A stretch of DNA of 37,675 nucleotides from an uncultured Marvinbryantia sp. (GTDB lineage Bacteria > Bacillota > Clostridia > Lachnospirales > Lachnospiraceae): NCBI GenBank assembly GCA_937915375.1, contig CALDMO010000015.1, positions 1 to 37,675 of the forward strand, given 5' to 3'. The notes beneath the pieces were generated by a model, which saw only the letters and a program-made list of their open reading frames with translations, was not told the origin of the DNA and ran no database searches. Position numbers and translations under genes: made by a program. This document shows positions 1 through 8,040 of the stretch, piece after piece; position 1 is the first letter of the stretch, and the number at the start of each line of letters is the position of its first letter.

Positions 1-49
1 GACCTTTTGGTCCGTAGCCAAACGCTCTATCCAGCTGAGCTAAACGCAC
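1..49 (-). tRNA. tRNA-Arg (anticodon ACG), 5' part only
   Basis: Reading the minus strand from base 49, the sequence gives a 7-base acceptor strand (GTGCGTT), T8-A9, a D arm GCTC...GAGC with the usual AGCTGGATA loop, and an anticodon stem TTTGG/CCAAA closing the loop CTACGGA. Positions 34-36 of that loop are ACG, the arginine anticodon read as ICG. The variable region starts (AGGTC) and then the window ends, so the T arm and the acceptor 3' strand lie outside. It lies downstream of the MurE-like gene on the same strand but has its own promoter. Confidence 0.9.
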
Positions 50-90
50 ATTTTGTTTTGTTCAGTTGTTGTTCCCACCGAACAAAATAT

Positions 91-119
91 ATACTACCCT
101 ATTCATCCCAAAATGTCAA
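91..119 (-). promoter_or_regulatory. Promoter of tRNA-Arg
   Basis: On the minus strand a perfect -35 TTGACA (114-119) is followed by exactly 17 bases and a -10 TAGTAT (91-96). This puts the start point near base 84, about 35 bases before the tRNA 5' end at 49. Spacing and hexamers fit a housekeeping sigma-A promoter. Confidence 0.75.
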
Positions 120-166
120 CACTTTTTTTACTTTTTTTTCAAAAAATTTTCTCACTGGATTTTTCT

Positions 167-1672
167 TCAATTTACGCTGCTCATCGCTTCTTTTACCAGA
201 CTGGCATCTGACGGATATTCATATATCCGTTGTCCAATCTTCTGATATTTTTCATTTCCCCGGCCCAACACCAAGATGATCGTATTCTCTTCCTCATCCG
301 CCGCCCGCTGCACCGCTTTCGCGATCGCGTTTTTGCGATCCTCCACATATTCACATTCACCGCCCGTCATCTCAATATAGCTTCGCACTTCCCCGGCAAT
401 TTCGCTGCAGCTTTCCATGCCCGGATTGTCCGCCGTCAGATAGACATAATCTGAAAACATACCGGCGATCATCCCCAATTCCCTGCGCCGATTATACGCT
501 TTCTGGCCGGGACATCCAAAAACGGTGATGACTTTCTGATAACTTCCGTACTCAGCAAATACCGTTTGAAACAGCTTGCGAAAACTCAGACGATTATGCG
601 CATAATCCACGATTGCGCAAATTTTCCTGCTCTGGTTTTCAAAAATTTCCATCCTGCCGGGCACGCAGGTTTCCTCCAGCGCGCGCTTCATGCAGTGCAG
701 CGGCACACCATATACATATGCCGCGCTGATTGCCGCCATCGCGTTTTCTATATTAAAGCTCCCCTTCATTTTCAATGAAAACCGTTCCATAAATTGTGGA
801 CTGATCACACGAAACGACAGCATATCCTCTTTCATACGAATTTTATCATAACGCAGATCCGCCTGCGGGTGCCGCCCGAACGTTACCAAACGTTTCGCCT
901 GCTTTGCCGCTTCCAGGATGCGCTCTGCATACGCGCAGTCCAGATTAACGCAGGCAGTTTCGCACTGAGAAAAAATCGAAAGCTTAGACTGAAAATAATC
1001 CTCAAAATCCTGATGCTCTGCCGGACTGATATGATCTTCAGAAATATTCAGAAAAACACCTACCTGAAATTTTAATCCATGCACACGATCGTATTTCAAC
1101 GCCTGACTGGAGGTTTCAATTGTCATGTAACGTCCTCCCGCTACGCGTTCCTTCGCGATCATTTCATGCAATGTCGGCGCTTCCGGCGTTGTCATTACCG
1201 CATCCGTCCTGCGAAAGCCGTCAAAATTCATCACACTGGATACCAGTCCGGTTTCCGGCTTTCCCTCTTCCCGCTGCCATTCATCCAGCATCGCCTTTAA
1301 ATACCAGGCAGTTGTCGTTTTTCCCTTGGTTCCGGTAATCCCGGTCAGATTCAGGCAATTCGGGCGGTATTCAAAAAACGCCGCAGAAATCTCTGCCATG
1401 GCCTTACGAATGTCATTCACAACAAAACCACGCACACTCGGCGGTGTCACCCGCCGCACCTCGCTGACATACGCTACACAACCGCAGTCGATCGCCTCCA
1501 GCAGATATTCCGACCGAAAGCCCGCACCCTTACAGATAAACAAAGTACCGGGCACGACCTTACGTGAATCGCAGGTCACCCACTTAATTTCTGCCGGCTT
1601 TACATTTCTCTCCGCACGACAAAGCAGTTCTTTTTCTTTTAATATATTCTCTATCTCATACGTTGTAATCAT
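167..1672 (-). CDS. MurE-like Mur ligase (divergent UDP-MurNAc-tripeptide synthetase family)
   Basis: A 501-residue ATP-dependent Mur ligase. MurE enzymes add the third amino acid of the peptidoglycan stem peptide to UDP-MurNAc-L-Ala-D-Glu in the cytoplasm. Visible motifs are the P-loop GITGTKGKTT (111-120), TTPEAP (161-166), the Lys expected to be carbamylated in QSKLSIF (about 230) and VDYAHN (355-360). Two regions differ from meso-DAP-type MurE: the amino-acid pocket motif DNPR is DNPG (415-418), and GKGHE is GRGNE (470-474). So it is unlikely to be an ordinary DAP-adding MurE; it could use another amino acid or be a second MurE paralogue. The start at 1672 is chosen because AAGGAGG lies 6 bases upstream; an ATG at 1678 abuts the Shine-Dalgarno sequence, and the longer in-frame start at 1738 would run through the heptamer array. 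Confidence 0.85.
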   Translation of the reverse strand: MITTYEIENILKEKELLCRAERNVKPAEIKWVTCDSRKVVPGTLFICKGAGFRSEYLLEAIDCGCVAYVSEVRRVTPPSVRGFVVNDIRKAMAEISAAFFEYRPNCLNLTGITGTKGKTTTAWYLKAMLDEWQREEGKPETGLVSSVMNFDGFRRTDAVMTTPEAPTLHEMIAKERVAGGRYMTIETSSQALKYDRVHGLKFQVGVFLNISEDHISPAEHQDFEDYFQSKLSIFSQCETACVNLDCAYAERILEAAKQAKRLVTFGRHPQADLRYDKIRMKEDMLSFRVISPQFMERFSLKMKGSFNIENAMAAISAAYVYGVPLHCMKRALEETCVPGRMEIFENQSRKICAIVDYAHNRLSFRKLFQTVFAEYGSYQKVITVFGCPGQKAYNRRRELGMIAGMFSDYVYLTADNPGMESCSEIAGEVRSYIEMTGGECEYVEDRKNAIAKAVQRAADEEENTIILVLGRGNEKYQKIGQRIYEYPSDASLVKEAMSSVN

Positions 1673-1693
1673 AACCATCCTCCTTACACCGAG

Positions 1694-1748
1694 AGGATAT
1701 CTCATACATGTATCAGATTTTGCACAAATTTGTATCAAAGTTGTATCA
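1694..1748 (-). promoter_or_regulatory. Phased TGATACA heptamer array (PhoB/OmpR-type box), candidate promoter of the MurE-like gene
   Basis: In the 84-base gap before the MurE-like gene, the minus strand carries TGATACA at 1742-1748, 1731-1737 and 1709-1715, with the weaker heptamer TGTGCAA in the remaining slot at 1720-1726. All four sit on an exact 11-base period (7 bases plus 4-base spacers), the geometry bound by tandem OmpR/PhoB-family regulators. A weak -10 (TATCCT, 1694-1699) begins 10 bases after the array, where a class II activated promoter would need it. An OmpR-family regulator is encoded just upstream in the same gene run. The repeats and spacing are seen; regulator identity and promoter activity are inferred. 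Confidence 0.55.
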
Positions 1749-1756
1749 TTTGTTTT

Positions 1757-2728
1757 TTATTCTCCGACGCCTCCCAGTCTCTGTTTCCATCCTATCGTAT
1801 CTATCAGATTGTCCATTTCATTTAGGGCTGTAGACGAATCAAAATTCAGGCTCTCTGCCGCAAAATGCCTCTGGATATCCACCCACGCATCCATACCGCA
1901 GCAAACGGCGATCCCTTCCCCGTAATAGGGGCGCTCGACAACGCTGCGGTAAATCGGCACCGCGGTCTCTTTCAGATACGCGTCTGCCTCGCATTCCAAC
2001 CGTCCGGCGTTTCTTTGGTGCAGCCGCACAGAATCCATTTCAAATGCAGCGGTAAAATCAAGCTCTCCGGCCTCGTTCTCTGCTTCCGGCTGTTTTTCCC
2101 CGCGCCTCAGCCAATCACTCATATCTTCCACAGAGGTATAACCAAGTTCCCGTGCCATCCCGTCCATAACATCCGCGCCTACCGCCGACACATAATAGGG
2201 CAGCTGCAGCTCCAGATCCATCAGAAGCGTAAAACTAAGCTCCCCCTTCTCTGTCAATAAAGATAAATGCATATGCACGACCGGAAAACCGATATCCTCA
2301 AACTGTACAAACCCGGCCTCCATCCAATCCAGCATTATCATGCCGCGATATTCTTCCTGCCACGCTAAGGGCAGCAGATCCGCCATCGCGTACCGCCGGA
2401 TAATCTCAACGCCTTTCTCCCACAGAGCACCGGAATTGTCAAATACCATTGCTTCCGCTTGGGCGCTGTACCCAACCGAAGCAAACAAGTTCCGCTTTCC
2501 GCTGTCCATCTCTGCCAGTATCCGCCAGCGTTCCTGCGCCTCAAACGATTTTCCATCCAAAAACTCGATTTTCTCCCGTTCAGACAGCTGCACCGTTCCG
2601 ATCATCCGTTCATCCTTCCAGCTGCCGTAGGATTCCGGCAAAATCCACGCCAGAAACACGCTGATAAGTAAGATCAAAACACCATCCAGATATTTCATGA
2701 CGTTTTTTCTTTTCTGTCTATTGTTCAT
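1757..2728 (-). CDS. Membrane-anchored exported protein of unknown function, coupled to the histidine kinase gene
   Basis: A 323-residue protein I do not recognise. A basic N-terminus (RQKRK) precedes one hydrophobic helix (about residues 13-31, ending in WILPES). The remaining 290 or so residues are soluble and acidic, so the expected topology is a short cytoplasmic tail with a large extracytoplasmic domain. There is no lipobox Cys. The start ATG at 2728 lies inside the end of the histidine kinase gene (11-base overlap) behind AGGAAGAG, which points to translational coupling; the longer upstream reading is only kinase sequence in another frame. By position it could be an accessory sensor or modulator of the kinase, as YycH/YycI are for WalK, but no sequence similarity to those is claimed. 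Confidence 0.8.
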   Translation of the reverse strand: MNNRQKRKNVMKYLDGVLILLISVFLAWILPESYGSWKDERMIGTVQLSEREKIEFLDGKSFEAQERWRILAEMDSGKRNLFASVGYSAQAEAMVFDNSGALWEKGVEIIRRYAMADLLPLAWQEEYRGMIMLDWMEAGFVQFEDIGFPVVHMHLSLLTEKGELSFTLLMDLELQLPYYVSAVGADVMDGMARELGYTSVEDMSDWLRRGEKQPEAENEAGELDFTAAFEMDSVRLHQRNAGRLECEADAYLKETAVPIYRSVVERPYYGEGIAVCCGMDAWVDIQRHFAAESLNFDSSTALNEMDNLIDTIGWKQRLGGVGE

Positions 2729-4160
2729 TTCTCTTCCTGCGCTTTCTTCTCTCCCGCTTTGCCGTTTCCGCCTGATAAAAGCCAACCGTAATCTTCGTAC
2801 CCCGCTCCGGCTCGCTCTCAATTTTCCAGACAGCCCGGTGCAGCTCCAGAATCTTCCGGCACAGAGCCAGCCCAAGCCCTGCTCCGCCTTCTTTTCGGGA
2901 ACGGGATTTATCTACCATATAGAAAGCCTCTGTAATCTTCGACAGCTCCTCTTTCGGGATTCCTCGTCCATGATCTTCCACGCTAACCGTATAACCGTCC
3001 CGCTCACACTGACCGGACAGCAAGATCCGGTCCCCCTCTTTCGAAGCTTTTCCAGCATTATCCAGAAAGTTAATAAACACGCTCGACAACAGATCTCCGT
3101 CTCCGTAAATTATACCCTCCTGTGCCTGTACCTCAAGCGTAATTCCTTTTTTCTCCAGTGCCGGCGCCGCGATCTGCGCTACATTTTCCAGAAAGGTTTC
3201 CGCCTGGATTTCTCTGCGTGTCACCGCGTTTTTTCCCAACATCGCCAAATCCAACAGCTTGTACGAAAGCGACTGCAGACGTTTTCCCTGCCGGAAAATA
3301 TAATCGGCGCACAGGTTCGTTTCCTCCGGCGACAATTCCATCTGACGCAGCATATCTGCATAGCCAATGATTGATGTCAGCGGTGTTTTTAATTCATGCG
3401 CGAACGCTGAGGTAAATTCCTCCTGCCGTTCCACCTCATCCTGCAAACGCGCCATCTGCATTTCCATCGCGTCCGCCATCCAGTTAAAATCCTCCGCCAG
3501 CATACCGATCTCATCCCGGCTGCGAAGCTTTGCGCGAACGTCATACTGCCCCTGCGCAAATCGGCGTACTGCCCGCGACAATATCCGCACCTCACGCATC
3601 ACCAGCAGGATCACAAGCAGTATGACACTGCCAAGCGCAAGGCTGACAACAAGCATCCCCATACGGTATCTGCTGTAGGACCGGGCGCGTTCCGCAAACA
3701 ATCCGGTGATATCCACAGTCGTCTCAATATATTGTTTCTCCCCGGTCATACACATAACGACCAGATAGGCCTGCTCTTTTTGCCGTACCAATTCATAACC
3801 GACATTCTTTTCTTCTGTCAGCTGTTCCCGTATCGTATGTACCGGAACAATCCCTGCGTCCTGATAAAGCACGCTGCCATCGCTTTCTAAAATGCGCATC
3901 CGTGTTGATGATGTTCCTTTACGGCTGTGAAAGCTTTCCACCAACTGTCCAACCTCGATCCTGGAAAGCTGTTCCTCTGTCAATCCGTTCCGTGTCAGTT
4001 CGTAAGCATTCTGAAACATCTGATTTTCTATCATACAACGCCGGATTTCCTGATCCAGCTTACTCTGAAAGCCATCCTGAAGCGTCCAGGAACCAAAAAT
4101 CGTCAGAAACAGGATAAAAACCGGTGTTGTCAAAAAAAATAATTTCCAAGATAATTTCAT
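2718..4160 (-). CDS. Sensor histidine kinase (HAMP-HisKA-HATPase)
   Basis: A 480-residue membrane sensor kinase. TM1 is about 7-27, followed by an extracytoplasmic sensor region of about 135 residues, TM2 about 167-188, and a HAMP linker to about 240. The dimerisation domain carries the phospho-acceptor His255 in AFAHELKTPL. The ATP-binding domain shows an N box (INFLDNAGKAS, from about 363), DHGRG (396-400) and GGAGLGLA (425-432). The C-terminus is a basic tail rich in Arg and Lys. It should phosphorylate the OmpR-type regulator encoded 23 bases upstream. The start ATG at 4160 has GGGAGGAT just before it. The ligand is unknown; the neighbouring Mur ligase makes an envelope signal plausible. 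Confidence 0.93.
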   Translation of the reverse strand: MKLSWKLFFLTTPVFILFLTIFGSWTLQDGFQSKLDQEIRRCMIENQMFQNAYELTRNGLTEEQLSRIEVGQLVESFHSRKGTSSTRMRILESDGSVLYQDAGIVPVHTIREQLTEEKNVGYELVRQKEQAYLVVMCMTGEKQYIETTVDITGLFAERARSYSRYRMGMLVVSLALGSVILLVILLVMREVRILSRAVRRFAQGQYDVRAKLRSRDEIGMLAEDFNWMADAMEMQMARLQDEVERQEEFTSAFAHELKTPLTSIIGYADMLRQMELSPEETNLCADYIFRQGKRLQSLSYKLLDLAMLGKNAVTRREIQAETFLENVAQIAAPALEKKGITLEVQAQEGIIYGDGDLLSSVFINFLDNAGKASKEGDRILLSGQCERDGYTVSVEDHGRGIPKEELSKITEAFYMVDKSRSRKEGGAGLGLALCRKILELHRAVWKIESEPERGTKITVGFYQAETAKRERRKRRKRNEQ

Positions 4161-4183
4161 CTATCCTCCCGTGTCTCCATATG

Positions 4184-4837
4184 CTAAATCTCCAGCCGAT
4201 ATCCTACTTTATAAATTGCCGTAATATGTTCCTCCAGCCCCAGCTTTTTCTTCAATCGCTGCACATGCAGATCAACCGTTCTGCCGGTGCCGCTGTACTC
4301 GCCGCCCCACACACTCTCGTAAATCGTTTCCCGATACAGCGCACGGTTTTTGTTTCTCAGAAACAACAAAAGCAGCTCATATTCCTTCGTTGTCAGTTCA
4401 ATTTCTTTACCGTTTTTTGTTACCTGTCTGGACTGCGTATCAATTTCGATATCAAGCAAACGCAGCCTCTGCTCCGTTTTATGATAACGACGCAGTACCG
4501 TTTCTACGCGTGCCAGCAGTTCTGCAATTTCAAAAGGCTTGGCAATGTAATCCTCCGCTCCCATTTTCAGTCCTTTCACCTTCTGCTGCGTCTCCCCGAG
4601 CGCCGTCAGAAAAATCACAGGCATATCCATAGTTTTCGCGTATTCCAACACCTCATAACCGCTCAGTTTCGGCAGCATAATATCTAAAAGAATCAGATCG
4701 TACGTTTTGTTCTCTATTTTATCCGCCGCTTCTTCCCCATCCTGAGCAATTTCGCATTGATATCCGGCTTTCACCAGATTCATGCGGATCAGATTCGCAA
4801 TCGCCTCTTCATCCTCTACAATCAAGATTTTTATCAT
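4184..4837 (-). CDS. OmpR/PhoB-family response regulator
   Basis: A 217-residue regulator. The receiver domain (1 to about 118) has the acidic pair in VEDEE (8-12), the phospho-acceptor Asp52 in LILLDIMLP, the switch Thr in FLTALGE and the conserved Lys in AKPFE. The C-terminal winged helix (about 125-217) includes the ELTTKEYELL entry and the RTVDLHVQRLKKKL recognition helix, with the YKVGYRLE wing at the end. It belongs with the kinase encoded immediately downstream. OmpR-family dimers bind direct repeats spaced about 11 bases, which is what lies before the MurE-like gene 2.4 kb downstream. The start at 4837 follows GGGGGAAGAG; a 7-residue longer start at 4858 has no comparable site. Confidence 0.93.
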   Translation of the reverse strand: MIKILIVEDEEAIANLIRMNLVKAGYQCEIAQDGEEAADKIENKTYDLILLDIMLPKLSGYEVLEYAKTMDMPVIFLTALGETQQKVKGLKMGAEDYIAKPFEIAELLARVETVLRRYHKTEQRLRLLDIEIDTQSRQVTKNGKEIELTTKEYELLLLFLRNKNRALYRETIYESVWGGEYSGTGRTVDLHVQRLKKKLGLEEHITAIYKVGYRLEI

Positions 4838-4858
4838 TTCTCTTCCCCCAACTGCCAT

Positions 4859-5977
4859 CTATTTTACGGTAATTCCATTGACCTCCACGCCTTCTTCCAC
4901 AGCAATCACCAGACATTTGCGCCCGTCAATCATCCGTTCCTGCACCAGATCTGATCTTCCCGGACTCACCTGAATCACCACATCCGGCGTTCTGATCTCA
5001 AATTTTCTGGTGTTTGCCACATTGCTTGCCACAAACTCCGTCTTTTCCCCGGCCGCCTCTTCATAATGTGTATCAAAATCAGAAAGCTGCTCCTCCTCTA
5101 TACCGATATCTTCAAACAACCGACGCACATTTGTCTTATCCAGTATAAGCGGTGCCGGTTCCTCCTTCTGTTCCTCGATCATCTCATTTAAACTGTCGTG
5201 AATCGCGCGCACAGCCTCAAAACTGCACTCTTCGCCAAGCGTTTCTTCCACTAATGCCTGAAACGTCTCCTTTTGACTGCCTGCTGTCAGCGGCAGCCTG
5301 CATCCCAAAATATAATCTACAAAATCGTCTGCCGGAGCCTCCGGTTTCTGATTATAGTACAGAAGGCTGTGAATATCCGCACTGCGATCGTGAAACGCCG
5401 GAAACAAAAAACCGATCAACGGCTGCTCTACCAGCCAATCCTGTGTGCGGCTTGCAAAACAGTTTTCACTCTCATGGTAGGAAAGACAGGGCTTTGCCAG
5501 ATTCACCGGACAGATACAGCAGATAATATGTTCATAGATTTCATCAGAAGCATCAAACATTTCCAGATTATCTGAGCTTTTGCCCGGAATATCATAAACC
5601 GCGTGCATCAGCAAAATCAGATAATTCCCCACGTAATAATAGGATTCAATAATCTTATCATAAAATTCTTCCAGCAGGCCGTCGTCTTTTAACCCGGTAT
5701 ATTTCAATTTCATCAGCATATCCTGCGTGCCGCCCTCCTGCTCTGTCTCCAACGGAAATTCCATCGTCAACAGATTTTTCCCCAGCGTTCCCGAGAGCGT
5801 TTTTCGGAAAATATTCAAATATTTAAAAAATTCTTCTTCCGGCAGCGCTAAAAACGAACCGCCGAATTCCGTCTTTTTATTTTTTTCTCCATCTACATAA
5901 CATCCGCAGATCCGTGTAATCGGACATTTCTGCTGTGTATATTGTTTTTTTATCTCCGCGATTTCTTTTTTATTCAT
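4859..5977 (-). CDS. DUF4317 family protein
   Basis: A 372-residue cytoplasmic protein matching, from memory, the DUF4317 family of Firmicutes: it begins NKKEIAEIKKQYT and continues with an ITRICGCYVDGEK segment typical of it. No signal peptide, membrane helix or catalytic motif is visible, and the function is unknown. The start ATG at 5977 shares one base with the TGA stop of the patatin gene (TGATG overlap) and has GGGGAG 6 bases upstream; a TTG three bases earlier is a less likely start. It ends 21 bases before the response regulator gene, so it is probably co-transcribed with the two-component system. Confidence 0.85.
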   Translation of the reverse strand: MNKKEIAEIKKQYTQQKCPITRICGCYVDGEKNKKTEFGGSFLALPEEEFFKYLNIFRKTLSGTLGKNLLTMEFPLETEQEGGTQDMLMKLKYTGLKDDGLLEEFYDKIIESYYYVGNYLILLMHAVYDIPGKSSDNLEMFDASDEIYEHIICCICPVNLAKPCLSYHESENCFASRTQDWLVEQPLIGFLFPAFHDRSADIHSLLYYNQKPEAPADDFVDYILGCRLPLTAGSQKETFQALVEETLGEECSFEAVRAIHDSLNEMIEEQKEEPAPLILDKTNVRRLFEDIGIEEEQLSDFDTHYEEAAGEKTEFVASNVANTRKFEIRTPDVVIQVSPGRSDLVQERMIDGRKCLVIAVEEGVEVNGITVK

Positions 5978-6858
5978 CAATTTCTCCCCTTATAATTAAT
6001 GCTTTTCAAATCCAGATACTTTAACGCTGCGGCCAGATTTTTAACGGCATCTTCTCGCCCCAGATCATACATTTCCTGTATTTTTTCTATATCTCTTTCA
6101 ATTCGTTTGATCTTGACCAGCCTCGATGGCCTTATCACAAATATCTTTTTTTCATTTGCTAATTTATTTACTTTATCCAGTTGTCTGTTATATACCAGAT
6201 ATCTATGATTTATAGCGGAAACTAGCGCAGGATATTTTCGATAATACATTTCCGGAATAAACGTATTTGATTTTTTCTTTCTATAATCCTCCGGTCTTGT
6301 AAGTATTGCAATAACTTTATCGTATCCCAGGCTCATGATCTTATCAATCGGAATACTGTCTGCGATTCCGCCGTCCAAATATTTTTTTCCATTAATAGAA
6401 ACCGGCTTTGATAAAAAAGGCATAGAGCCCGATGCGCGCAAATATTCCATTTGTTCTTCATTTCTTAAATCATCTATTTTGATATATTCCGCTTTGCCGG
6501 TTTCCATATTGGTTACGACTGCATAAAACTCTTCTTTACTATTTTTATAGGTATCAAAATCAACGGGATCTAACTCATTGACAATTCTGTTAAAACAAAA
6601 TTCTTTATTCATCACATTTCCGGTCGTAAGTAGGGAATGGAACCCCATATACTCTCTGTTAGCCGCATAGTTTCTGTTATAGCGGAGTACCCGTCCTATT
6701 TGTTTCGATTTATAATTCATTCCGAATAATGCCCCTGCCGAAACTCCAATGATGCCGTCAATAGAAATATTATGCTGCATAAATACATCGAGCACACCCG
6801 CAGTATACAGTCCGCGCATGGCTCCGCCCTCAAGCAATAATCCCGTTTTCATTTTCAT
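5977..6858 (-). CDS. Patatin-like phospholipase family protein
   Basis: A 293-residue lipid acyl hydrolase. The oxyanion loop EGGAMRG lies at 10-16, the nucleophile elbow GVSAG at 38-42 (Ser40), and the catalytic Asp in LDGGIADS at 161-168 (Asp162), giving the complete Ser-Asp dyad of patatins. There is no signal peptide, so it should act in the cytoplasm or on the inner membrane leaflet. The C-terminus (from about 235) is basic and probably helical. Its base composition is visibly richer in A+T than its neighbours. Two ATGs (6858 and 6852) are both preceded by GGAG-type sites, so the N-terminus is uncertain by two residues. It lies 19 bases after the oxidoreductase gene. Confidence 0.92.
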   Translation of the reverse strand: MKMKTGLLLEGGAMRGLYTAGVLDVFMQHNISIDGIIGVSAGALFGMNYKSKQIGRVLRYNRNYAANREYMGFHSLLTTGNVMNKEFCFNRIVNELDPVDFDTYKNSKEEFYAVVTNMETGKAEYIKIDDLRNEEQMEYLRASGSMPFLSKPVSINGKKYLDGGIADSIPIDKIMSLGYDKVIAILTRPEDYRKKKSNTFIPEMYYRKYPALVSAINHRYLVYNRQLDKVNKLANEKKIFVIRPSRLVKIKRIERDIEKIQEMYDLGREDAVKNLAAALKYLDLKSINYKGRN

Positions 6859-6877
6859 CTCCTGCTCCTTTATTCTA

Positions 6878-7861
6878 TCAGTCGTTCGTTTCCCCCGGAT
6901 AAACTACACCCATTTTTCCGCGCAGTTTATCCATCACCTCCATCATATGAATACTTTGTGCATGCGGCATCTGCGGACACTCCAGCGCTCCCTTTTCTAA
7001 TGCCTCCTTGCAAGCCAACACTTCATATTCATAACCGGTAATCTGTTTCGGCACTTCGATTTCCTGTACAACCTCATGCGCGTTATTATAGATCGTAATC
7101 TTCTCACAGTTATTGATATTCTGCACGATCAGACAGCCCTTGTCACCATAAACAGCGCCCTCGCGGTTATCAGATACGCGCACATCGCTGTGCAGCACCG
7201 CCATTTTATTATCATTATAAATCAGAGTGATATTTTCCGCCAAATCGACACCTTTATCGTTTAAGAGCGCTTCCACTTTCTGTTCCTTCACATCATCTCC
7301 AAACACCATCGATGCAAAATTCAGCGCATATATACCAATATCAAGCAAGGCGCCTCCGGCAAGCTCCGGCTTCATGATGCGCTCTTTATCCGCAATCGGA
7401 TAAGAAAGCGTCGCATACAATGAATATGGTGTTCCGATCGCGCCTCCGGCGATCAGATCATTGACCATCTTTCTGGACGGCATATAACGTGTCCAGATTG
7501 CCTCCGTCACTAACACACGCTTTTCCTTCGCAAGCGCCAGCAGCTCTTTCGCCTGCGCTGCGTTCTGTGTGAACGATTTTTCCACCAGCGCTGCCTTTCC
7601 GTGCTCTACACAAAGTTTTGCATGAGCAAAATGATGAGAATGCGGCGTCGCCACATAAATCAGATCAACCTCCGGATCCGAAACCAGCTCCTCATACGAT
7701 CCATACGCATGTTCGAAACCAAATTCCTCCGCAAAGGCCTGCGCCTTTTCCATGTTCCTGGACGCCACAGCCCAGGAAGTTACCTCCGGCATTTCACGGA
7801 TAGTCCGCGCCATTGTTTTTGCGATGTTTCCCGCACCTAAAATACCCATTTTCATCTTCAT
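6878..7861 (-). CDS. Gfo/Idh/MocA family oxidoreductase
   Basis: A 327-residue NAD(P)-dependent dehydrogenase. The N-terminal Rossmann fold begins MGILGAGNIAKT, followed by the family segment YVATPHSHH and by VEKSF, which holds the catalytic Lys of the usual EKP motif with Ser in place of Pro. The C-terminal half is the expected substrate domain (GGALLDIGIYALNF). Family members act on sugars, inositols or trans-dihydrodiols; the substrate cannot be read here. It is first in the run that leads to the two-component system. GGGGG lies about 9 bases before the ATG at 7861. Three in-frame ATGs in the first five codons leave a small start ambiguity. Confidence 0.92.
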   Translation of the reverse strand: MKMKMGILGAGNIAKTMARTIREMPEVTSWAVASRNMEKAQAFAEEFGFEHAYGSYEELVSDPEVDLIYVATPHSHHFAHAKLCVEHGKAALVEKSFTQNAAQAKELLALAKEKRVLVTEAIWTRYMPSRKMVNDLIAGGAIGTPYSLYATLSYPIADKERIMKPELAGGALLDIGIYALNFASMVFGDDVKEQKVEALLNDKGVDLAENITLIYNDNKMAVLHSDVRVSDNREGAVYGDKGCLIVQNINNCEKITIYNNAHEVVQEIEVPKQITGYEYEVLACKEALEKGALECPQMPHAQSIHMMEVMDKLRGKMGVVYPGETND

Positions 7862-8006
7862 TTTCTGTTTCCCCCTTCTGCTATATATGTTCTTTGATAC
7901 TTATTTTTATTGCCGACAATTTTAAACCCGCCATCTGTTCCAAACTGTCTGCGTTTTCTCTGCGTAATTCCTCCCATTTTCCCGCAAATCATCTTTCAAA
8001 CACACA

Positions 8007-8036
8007 AAAGGACCTGCGCAACCGCGCAAGTCCTTT
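8007..8036. terminator. Rho-independent terminator after rny
   Basis: Stem 8007-8019 pairs with 8024-8036 (AAAGGACTTGCGC on the minus strand, one wobble pair) around a 4-base loop. On the minus strand it lies five bases after the rny stop codon and runs into TTTTGTGTGTTTG. On the plus strand it is followed by CTTTTTATTTT, so it could stop transcription in both directions. Confidence 0.8.
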
Positions 8037-8040
8037 CTTT

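Noticed and set aside
1326..1925. 199-codon plus-strand frame opposite the MurE-like gene
   Set aside because: Composition is typical of a complement frame, it spans two genes and the heptamer array on the other strand, and no ribosome site precedes it.
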